Assembly (NCBI RefSeq): GCF_004337985.1
Contig: NC_043740.1
Coordinates: 4,401,030-4,465,029, forward strand
Length of the DNA: 64,000 nucleotides
Source: Pyricularia pennisetigena
Lineage: Eukaryota; Ascomycota; Sordariomycetes; Magnaporthales; Pyriculariaceae
Direction: 5' to 3'
Part shown: in pieces, positions 1 to 8,905 of the stretch
Position numbering within the stretch: position 1 is the first letter of the stretch
How the letters are laid out: every line of letters begins with the position of its first letter
Notes under the pieces: model-generated
The model's database searches: none
What the model was told of the DNA's origin: nothing
The model's input: the letters and a program-made list of their open reading frames with translations, nothing else
Made by a program: the position numbers and the translations under genes

Positions 1-791
1 ACGTTTATTTATAAATATTATCCACTTTTTCAAACTTTGGTTTTATTAATATTAAAATTGGTAAAAATATACAAGCATTTCGATTGTAAAATATATATAA
101 AATTGGATATTTTTTACCTATCCGCATATTTAACGGTTTGTAGAATTAGATATACGTAGCAAAATGTAGCATTATATTAAATATATATATGTTACCCCCC
201 ACGTGCAGAAATCGAAAAATTTGGCTGCAAAACAAAAATAATATAAAATTAATTAAATAAAGCAAAAAGATTTATAAAATACACATTTAACATTTTTTTT
301 ATTAAAAGGTTTTTAAAGCCGATATTATAGGTAGGACAGAACCTGGACGTTTGTTCATATACGTAATCGAATCTTTAAAATTTTGGTTTTATTATCGTTA
401 AAACTGGTAAAAATATAAACGAGTTTCGATTGTAAATTATATATAAAAAAGTATATATTTTACCTATCCGCTTATTTAACTGCTTATATAATCTGGTATA
501 CACACCAAAATTCCCAGTAACGTTATATATATATATATATATGTATACCACCCTCCACGTGCAAAAAATATAAAATTTGGTCAAAAGTTAAAAATAATAT
601 TAAAAAAAGTCGAAAATCGAAAAAAGAATCGAAAAAAAAGTACCACCATAAACGGATTAAGGGCAGGTGGTATCGAATTCGGCCATTATAAAAAGTAAAA
701 AAATAAATCAAATCGCTGCTAATAGCAATACTAAACGCTATTTTCAACGATATTTTTCTTTTTTAATATTTTGCGTAATTGTGGAATAATA
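1..791. repeat. AT-rich long repeat, left copy, part 1 (interrupted by copia element)
   Basis: This segment matches 7862-8678 along its length, so it is the left arm of a duplicated AT-rich repeat that runs off the window edge. Internally it contains two related sub-repeats of about 346 bp, starting near 1 and 347. Each has a run beginning ACGTTT, a stretch ending in TACCTATCCGC, and a CCACGTGCA motif. It is very AT-rich with a (TA)n run near 523-543 and no credible gene. It resumes at 6951 after the inserted retrotransposon. Confidence 0.8.
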
Positions 792-1450
792 TGTGAACAT
801 GGCTAGCGCAGGGCTTATTATATAAGCTACCCTGCATTATCTTATAACGGCTAGCACGGGCTAATTTTATTAGTCACCCTGCATCGAATAAATAAATAAA
901 TAACAAATAAAACGTATACGCGTTCATACACACAAAGCTTTATATCTTACGTCTTTGTTCATAGTTTCAACAACAAAACAAATACGTCATATTTAATCTA
1001 GCTTAGTGGTATAATGCACGTACCATAATCTATATCATATATACGTTGAAATGCGTGGGTTCGAATCCCGTTGTGGTCGCAGATTTTCTGTGCATGCATA
1101 AGCACAATAGGCCGTTAGGCTCAATGGGCCGTTAGGCTCAATAGGTCGGCAGGTTAGTCACATAAATATGGCCAAATCATGTGACGTGACCCCGCATTCC
1201 GGACATCCGGATCGAAGATCTGCACCTACGGATTCGAACACGTAATTCATAATTTAGCCTTAGATTCATTATCTTTATAACCTTTATCGATTCAACGATT
1301 TAACGAATCGATTGTGCAACAACAATATATCATCTCTATTACCCGCTAGCAGACGGTTATTTGCCATTTTAACGTTCCATCAACCTTATACGTAATCCAC
1401 TTTTCCCCGCGTTCAAAATTAAGCTTATTCTATCTCGTAACCTCCTTACA
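792..1450 (+). repeat. Left (5') LTR of copia element
   Basis: 659 bp, starting TGTGAACATGG and ending CCTTACA. It is the same length as the right LTR, with about 25 differences by eye, nearly all transitions. It contains tRNA-like A and B boxes (999-1009 and 1058-1068). In its outer half it usually keeps C or G where the right LTR has T or A. In its inner half the relation reverses. Confidence 0.93.
990..1081 (+). other. tRNA-like segment (A box and B box) inside left LTR
   Basis: TAGCTTAGTGG at 999-1009 fits the pol III A-box consensus and GGTTCGAATCC at 1058-1068 is a perfect B box. A 5-bp ACGTA/TACGT stem encloses the anticodon position with an intron-sized loop, and a T-arm can be drawn. 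No seven-base acceptor stem forms with the upstream bases, so this is not a functional tRNA. It looks like a tRNA-derived sequence carried by the LTR. The same segment is in the right LTR. Confidence 0.7.
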
Positions 1451-1462
1451 GGTTATGAGCCC
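1451..1462 (+). other. Primer-binding site, initiator-tRNA-Met half type
   Basis: GGTTATGAGCCC begins at the first base after the left LTR. Its complement GGGCTCATAACC is the anticodon stem-loop of eukaryotic initiator tRNA-Met (CAT anticodon). That suggests priming by an internally cleaved half-tRNA, as known for Drosophila copia, rather than by the tRNA 3' end. The match is direct; the priming mode is inferred. Confidence 0.75.
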
Positions 1463-1838
1463 GGATTAGCTCATACCAACGAGATCGATACCGATACCAA
1501 TACCATCAAATCCATCGATTATTCTTCAGCCCTATCTCGGATCAACCCGAGCCTTATACCATTCGATAGCTTTATTTACGCTCTATCCAACGGTATAATT
1601 GCCGAAACCGGAATCGCACGCGCCGTCGAAAAAACCCGACCGTTATATTGCACCATCCTATACCTATTTATATACCTCAACAAACACTCGCCTATATCTT
1701 CACCGCTATTCGACCTATCGATACGAGACCTATACCATCCGAAAGCTCTTTTCAAGACCTATCCAACCGAATAACCCCTTCGACCCTAATCCCGACCGTT
1801 ACCGAAATACAATACAAATAAAAGACCCTTTATTTAAA

Positions 1839-4800
1839 ATGGCTACCTTCGATATAATGGTAAACCTTAAGGGCACCGAGAATTACGTGATTTGGGCTAT
1901 TCGTGCTCAAGCGGCCTTGGAAGTGAAGGGACTCGCATGTACCCTGGAGCAAAAGGAGGGAGTTATTATTAGCTTCGACGCTAATAATAATATGGAACCC
2001 ACTGGTATCCCTAATGGTATCCAAAGTGGTAGTAATACCCTTGAACCTCTGGATTATACAAACAAAAATACGCTGGTTTTAGCTTTTATAAAATTACTGT
2101 GCGATAATAAACCTTTTTTATATATAAAAGAATGCATTTCTGCGTACGAAGCCTGGAATAAATTAAGAAATATATATAATCCTAAAGGCTATATTTCGGA
2201 TTTCCTTTTATTAAAGGAATTTTATTCGGCTGTACCAGAATCGTTCAATAATATCGAGGTTTATTTGAATAAAATAAAAGAGTTATATTCAGTTTTGAAA
2301 TTTAAAGGTTTAATTACTCAAAATAAGGTTATTATAACCTGGGTATTAAATATTTTAAATCAAAATTGGACCTCTTTTGCACAGAATATTATTCAAAAGC
2401 TACGGCATAATTCAGATAAATATACGGTAGATTTATTTTTTGCCAATATTTTAGATAAATGTCGTGGTGAGGATAATATTAATAAACATTATACCGTATC
2501 GTTAAATAAATTTTTTACCTTTAATAAGGTTAATAATAAAGTAAATTTTTTACCCATTAATAATTATAATTATAATTATATTTGTAATTATAATTATAAT
2601 TATAATAATAATTACCCCAATAACGGGAATAAAGCTAATTATTTGAATTTGGGATATTACTGTTTTACAACGTTTGTTCCAAATTTAATTTATTCTGACT
2701 TTAATCCACATATTGTATTGCACTCTACTATAAAATCCTCCAATTTTATTATAGATAGTGCAGCAACAATTCATACATGTTGCAATATACAATATTTAAC
2801 AGACGTTAAAGATATAAATACGACTGTTAAATGGGGTAATGCTTCCCACTTAAATATAAATAAAATGGGAACTATAAAAATTAAGTTCAATGATACAGGT
2901 ATAACAAAAACCATAAATAACGTGTACTATGTACCAGAATTTGGGTTCAATATACTCTCTATTGCACAATTACATAACTATATTATAACCTTTATAAACA
3001 ATAAAGTAATAGTGATACATAAAAAACATAAACATAAAATAACAGAAGGTTATAAAAATAATGGGCTATATATTCTACCTACCCAAATTGTGGAAAATAA
3101 TTGTATATTACATGCGGAAGAAAAGTCGAATAATAACGATATTTCTTCCAATGCAATATATAAATTACACGTTAAATATGGGCATATAGGGTTAACACCC
3201 CTATTGCAATTAATAAAAATAAATAAAATAAAAATATCCAAAGACGATATATATAATTATAATAAATATACGTGTGAGATTTGCTTAATTGCAAAATCCA
3301 ATCGGAAAATAAACAGGACTTCTGCAAATATTATAAATTATAATATATTAGACAGAATCCATTCCGATTTAGGTGGACCCATAAATCCACCCACGTATAA
3401 TTATTATAAATATTACATAACGTTTTTGGATAAGAAGTTACGTTATTTACGTGTTGCATTGTTAAAAACAAAGGCTGATGCCTTAGAGGCATTTAATATA
3501 TATAAGAAACAAATGGATAATGATACCATTAATATAAATGGTAAAAGAACAATAAAAGAGTTTTTTACCGATAATGGAGGCGAATATATAAGTAACCAAT
3601 TTAAGATTGCGTTACAAAATAACGGTATTATACACCATTTTACGCCTGCATATACAAAAGAGCCAAATGGGTTAATAAAACGTATAAATTTAACCCTATT
3701 TAATAAAGTCAGGGCTATATTATTTAATAGCAAAGCGCCTAACTATTTATAGGGTGAAGTTTTATTAGCCGCTGTATACCTATATAATAACACCCCATAT
3801 ACGGCTTTAAATATGCAAACGCCAGCCAATATATTTCACAATATAAGGGAAAATAATATAAATAATAATGCAATTCACGTAAATAATTATATACAACCTT
3901 GGGGATGTATTATTTATTATAACGATAACCATGATAAAGAGAAACTCGAACCTCGAAATAAAATTGGTATTTTAGTAGGTTTTACACCTAATATAAAAAT
4001 ATATAAAATATGGGACCCATATAAAAGGAAATGTCTCCTGGTCAGAGATATTACCTTTATAACGGATAAATTTTATCCACATATAAACAACGAAAATACC
4101 AATATAAATAATATAAACGAGGTCGAATTCTCTTTACCAAATTTCGAGGTAAATCCAGTAAATAATACAAATATAAATAAAGATAATAACGTTGACAAAA
4201 ATAACATTGATAACGTTAATAACGCGAATAACGTTAATAATGCTGATAAAAACAACGTTGTTACCAATAACAATAATCCCCAAGCAGCTAACAATTCGTT
4301 TATAAAAATAAATATAAGAAATAAACCCCCAATAAATTCTGCAAAATATAAAATATATAATGACGTTCTATTTACGATACGTGATATAAATAAGTCGTTA
4401 AAATTTAATTTTAACGAAGATAATTACGTATTAATAACAAATTCGTTAATAGAACCGAATACCTATAAACAAGCCATGGAAAGCCAAGATTGGGAAAATT
4501 GTCTGCAGGTTTGCAAAGACGAAAATAATAGCTTAATAGAATCCAATACCTTTACTATAACGGATTTACCTCCGAATAAAATAGCTATAACTGGGCGCTG
4601 GGTTTTTAAGAAAAAACCCTTAAATAATATAAATAATATTCGTTTTATTACGGATATTAATAAACGGTATCGTTATAAAGCCAAATGGGTTGTATAGGGA
4701 TTCCACCAAATTATGGGTATTAATTACCTGGATACCTTTTCTACAACTTGTAGAATAGAAACCTGGCATATACTTATAATGCTAGCATTACATAAAGGGT

Positions 4801-6224
4801 GGTACGTTATTCAATATAACGTTAAGAACGCGTTTTTACACGTAAATATCGATACCGAAATATATATAAAGTTACCTACAGGGCTATATACAGATAAAAA
4901 ATATATAAATAAAGTGGGTAAATTAAATAAAACCCTGTATAGTCTAAAACAAGCGCCTAAATTTTGGTATAAATACCTTACCAAAACGCTGATAAAATTA
5001 GGTTTTACTGTTTTCCCATACGACGAAGGCGTATATATAAACTAAGATAATAATAGCCAATTTTGTGGTATTATTATGGTTTGCCACGTCGACGATATTT
5101 TGGCATTTAATGCTAATTTGTCGTTATTGGATATTTTTTATAAAAAATTATCCAAATATATAAAAATAGAATGTATGGGACCTGTATCCAATTTTTTAAG
5201 TAATAGGATAATTATAAATAAAAACAATAAAACCGTTTTTATTAGCCAGGAAGATTATACCAATAAAATATTGAATAAATTCAATATTATAAATAACGAA
5301 AAACCTTTTACCATTCCGGGGGTACCAGGTTTAAAATTCGATATAAATAAACATAAAGCTATAAAAGAGGAAATCAAAGATTTCCAACAAAAAGTAGGCT
5401 CATTACTATATTTAGCAATAAAAAGCCGCCCAAATATAACATATTGTACGTGCCTAACCGCCAGGTTTATGGCTAATCCTGGGGCTGAACATTTCAAAAT
5501 TCTTGAAAATGTTTTTAAATATCTGCTAAAAAATCCCATTTTTGGCCTACAATATAACGTTAATAATATATCCCAATATAACGTTAACAATAACGGATCC
5601 AATAAAAATAACGTTAACGAAAAATTAATAAATAATATAAATAATATAAATAATATAAACCTGCAGGATAAAAGCCAAAATAACGATAATATATTATTTA
5701 TTAAGGGATATACAGACTCTGATTAGGCTAACGACCTAAATCAAAAACGTTCCACTATTGGATATATATTTAACCTGTCCAACAGTTATAACATAAATAA
5801 CGATAACAATATAATAAGTTGGACTTTTCAACTTTAGAAAACGGTAGCTTTATCGTCGACTGAAGCTAAGTATATGGTTTTACGGGACGCCGTTAAAAAA
5901 GCTATATATTTAAATAATATACTAAATTATATAAATAATAATTTAAAGCTGGGTTTTAATATTAAAACCCCTTTAATTTTAGTGGATAATACGTTTACCA
6001 TAAAGCTCGCGGAAAACCCGGAATTTTATAAAAGATTTAAATATATCGATATAATATATTATTTTAACCGCGAAGCTATAAATAATAATTTAATTAAGTT
6101 GAAATATATACCAATTAAATTAAATATAGCTGATTTTTTAACTAAATCAGTACCCGGACCTTTGCATAAGGATTTATTATCCTATGCAAATGTTAATAAC
6201 GGTGCAAAAAATAACGATAAATAA
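1839..6224 (+). pseudogene. Copia gag-pol polyprotein, inactivated by five in-frame stops
   Basis: One frame of about 1,460 codons. The same frame is also open upstream from 1599, but the gag-like N-terminus starts well at 1839. In order: gag-like region; Asn-rich stretch; protease DSAAT at 2754; integrase zinc region (GHIG, then CEIC) around 3180-3290; integrase core Asp at 3366 and Asp at 3570; a long Asn-rich linker near 4180-4270; RT from about 4710, with HVDD near 5085; RNase H GYTDSD near 5708 and SSTEAKY near 5850. Stops are at 3750, 4695, 5043, 5724 and 5835, each explicable by one C-to-T or G-to-A change. The third integrase acidic residue is Lys (3678) and the first RT Asp is Asn (4818), both also G-to-A. 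The copy cannot make active enzymes. Confidence 0.93.
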
Positions 6225-6275
6225 ATAAAACGTATCCACTCGATAATTTGTTTATTATTTCATATAATAAATAAA

Positions 6276-6286
6276 TTACGGGGGTA
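6276..6286 (+). other. Polypurine tract next to right LTR
   Basis: A short run with five G residues (TTACGGGGGTA) ends at the TG of the right LTR, where plus-strand priming is expected. It is short and imperfect, possibly eroded by transitions. Confidence 0.5.
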
Positions 6287-6945
6287 TGTGAATATGGTTA
6301 GCGCAGGGTTTATTATATAAGCTACCCTGCATTATCTTATAACGGCTAGCACGGGCTAATTTTATTAGTCACCCTGCATCGAATAAATAAATAAATAACA
6401 AATAAAACGTATACGCGTTTATACACACAAAGCTTTATATTTTACGTTTTTGTTCATAGTTTCAACAACAAAACAAATACGTCATATTTAATCTAGCTTA
6501 GTGGTATAATGCACGTACCATAATCTATATCATATATACGTTGAAATGCGTGGGTTCGAATCCCGTTATGGTCGCAGATTTTCTGTACATGCATAAGCAC
6601 AATAGGCCGTTAGGCTCAATGGGCCGTTAGGCTCAATAGGTCGGCAGGTCAGTCACATGAATAAGGCCAAATCATGTGACGTGACCCCGCATTCCGGACA
6701 TCCGGATCGAAGATCTGCACCTACGGATTCGAACACGTAATTCACAACTTAGCCTTAGATTCATCACCTTCATAACCTTCATCGATTCAACGATTCAACG
6801 AATCGATTGTGCAACAACAATATATTATCTCTATTACCCGCTAGCAGACGGTTATTTGCCATTTCAACGTTCCATCAGCCTTATACGTGATCCACTTTTC
6901 CCCGCGTTCAAGATTAAGCTTATTCTATCTCGTAACCTCCTCACA
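6287..6945 (+). repeat. Right (3') LTR of copia element
   Basis: 659 bp, TGTGAATATGG to CCTCACA, followed by TAATA, the second copy of the target duplication. It carries the same tRNA-like A/B boxes around 6490-6577. Compared with the left LTR it has T or A in its first half and keeps C or G in its second half at most differing sites. Confidence 0.93.
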
Positions 6946-6950
6946 TAATA

Positions 6951-7861
6951 AAGGAGTGTCGGTCGAAAAAAGGCCAAAAATACCGCCATAAACGGCGAAA
7001 ATCGACAAGTTGTCCTCGGACCTGAACCAGAGTGTTTTTTGGATGGACCCACAGGTACATTGCAAAGCCGCAATTGAGCCACGTTCAATTGTGGAGCTTT
7101 GGGCTTCAGGGATGAGCCCTGAGACTACCGTTTAAGGCGGTACCACCAACGATAATTTGTCGCATTTCGCCGTTTATAACGGTATTATTGATAATATACC
7201 TAATATTGCGATATCGCTAATAATTATTTTATTAAAATAAGGATGGTTTGTGGTATTTTGCCGTTTATAGCGGGTATATATAATATATTCCCATTATAAT
7301 GGTGAAAGAAAATGGTGTAACCATAATATACAATTAAATATTCGAATAAAGAAATAAATAAAAATTATAAAAGTATACAGTGATTTGCGTTGAAATCATT
7401 GGAGTTTGTTGGTTAATTGAATGCCGGCCGCGTCTTTATAGCCGCTGTATTTGGATAGATATTAAAATATTGAGTAAAACTTGTAATTTTTCATTATTTT
7501 TAATTTTTATCTTAACTAATGGTATATAATATTAATTTCAGTTTAAATGACAGTTTTTATGGCTAAGCAGACCTAATACTGCAAAGTGCATGCAGTTATT
7601 AATTAAAACAAAAGATTTGTTAATATTTTTATATAAACTAACAATTTTAAAAAAACTGGATATTTTACGCAAATATTGGCGAAATTAAAAAAAAGTTTGA
7701 TTTATGCATTCCTTTATCAATTCATTAGTAAATTCTATTGTTTTTTTATATTAGTTTTATTTTATTAAATAAAGCAAACAATACAAAAATAACACAAATT
7801 TCACATTTGTTTTATATAAAAAAATAGAAAGGGCCGGTATTATAAATCGGATTTTACGTTG
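6951..7861. repeat. AT-rich long repeat, left copy, part 2, and AT-rich spacer
   Basis: The first part (to about 7130) continues the repeat split by the copia element and matches 8679-8863. It contains a 200-bp inverted-repeat element (6983-7182) listed separately. From 7185 to 7861 the DNA is AT-rich without a credible gene. A further relative of the CCGCCATAAACGG motif occurs inverted near 7250-7265. Confidence 0.7.
6983..7182. mobile_element. 200-bp MITE-like element flanked by TA
   Basis: The element begins CCGCCATAAACGGCG and ends with its imperfect inverted complement CGCCGTTTATAACGG. The inverted repeats continue for about 33 bp, and TA lies on both sides (6981-6982, 7183-7184). TA duplication plus short inverted repeats suggests a non-autonomous Tc1/mariner-type element. 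A hairpin-forming GGGCTTCAGGGATGAGCCC lies inside. It has no coding capacity. Confidence 0.6.
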
Positions 7862-8382
7862 ACGTTTATTTATATACGTAATCCACTTTTTCAAATTTTG
7901 GTTTTATTAATGTCAAAATTGGGAAAAATGTAAAAGCATTTGGATTGTAAAATATATATAAAATTGGATACACTTTACCTATCCGCATATTTAACGGCTT
8001 ATATAATTAGATATACGTAACAAATTGTAATACTATATTAAGTATATAAATACCACCCCCCACGTGCAAAAACCACAAAATCTGGCTGCAAAGCAAAAAT
8101 AATAAAAAATTAATGAAATAAAGCAAAAAGATTTATAAAATACACATTTAGCATTCTTTTTTATTAAACAGCTTTTAAAGCTGGAATTATGAGTTGGATT
8201 GGACTTGGACGTTTGTTTATATACGTTATCGAATTTCTAAAGTTTTAGTTTCATTATCGTTAAAATTGGTAAAAATATAAACGAGTTTCGATTGTAAATT
8301 ATATATAAAAAAGTATATACTTTGCGTATCCGCTTATTTAACTGCTTATATAATACGGTATATACACCAAAACTTATTATAA

Positions 8383-8433
<51 letters not shown>

Positions 8434-8863
8434 CGACCCTCCACGTGTAAAAACTATAAAATTTGGTCAAAAATTAAAAATAATATTAAAAAAAAATCGA
8501 AAATCGAAAAAAAAATCGAAAAAACAATACCGCCATAAACGGATTAAGGGCAGGTGGTATCCAATTCGGCCATTATAATAAATAAAAAAATAAATTAAAT
8601 CGCTGCTAATAGCGGTATTAAACGCTATTTTTAACGATATTTTCTTTTCTCAATAATTTGCGTGGTTATGGAATAATAAAGGAATATCGGTCGAAAAAAG
8701 GCCAAAAATACCGCCATAAACGGCGAAAATCGACAAATTATCCTCAAACCTAAACCAAAATGTTTTTTGGATAAACCCACAAATATATTGCAAAACCGCA
8801 ATTAAGCCACGAAGTGGATCAATTGTGGAGCTCTGGGCTTCAGGGATGAGCCCTGAGACTACG
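7862..8863. repeat. AT-rich long repeat, right copy, with intact insertion site
   Basis: This is the second copy of the repeat seen at 1-791 plus 6951-7130. The two sub-repeats start near 7862 and 8209, and a (TA)n run lies near 8386-8430. At 8674-8678 it has a single TAATA in the same context as the two TAATA copies that flank the copia element, so it is an unoccupied version of that target. A second copy of the CCGCCATAAACGGCG element starts at 8711. Confidence 0.8.
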
Positions 8864-8905
8864 TACCGCCATAAACGGCGAAATGCGACAAAATGTCCTC
8901 AAACT
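8711..8905. repeat. Tandem, truncated copies of the CCGCCATAAACGG element
   Basis: One copy starts at 8711 after TA and keeps the central GGGCTTCAGGGATGAGCCC hairpin, but lacks its right inverted repeat. At 8866, again after TA, a new left end CCGCCATAAACGGCGAAATG begins and degrades after about 35 bp. The arrangement suggests one element inserted into or recombined with another. Confidence 0.55.

Larger units (their letters stand above)
792..6945 (+). mobile_element. Complete Ty1/copia LTR retrotransposon, mutated (RIP-like)
   Basis: The element has two 659-bp LTRs (792-1450 and 6287-6945), both with TG...CA ends, flanked by a perfect 5-bp target duplication TAATA (787-791 and 6946-6950). 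The primer site follows the left LTR directly and a short purine run precedes the right LTR. Between them one reading frame encodes gag, protease, integrase, reverse transcriptase and RNase H in copia order (integrase before RT). The frame has no indels but five in-frame stops, so the copy is structurally whole and coding-dead. It sits inside an AT-rich repeat whose sister copy at 8.6 kb retains the empty site. Confidence 0.95.
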
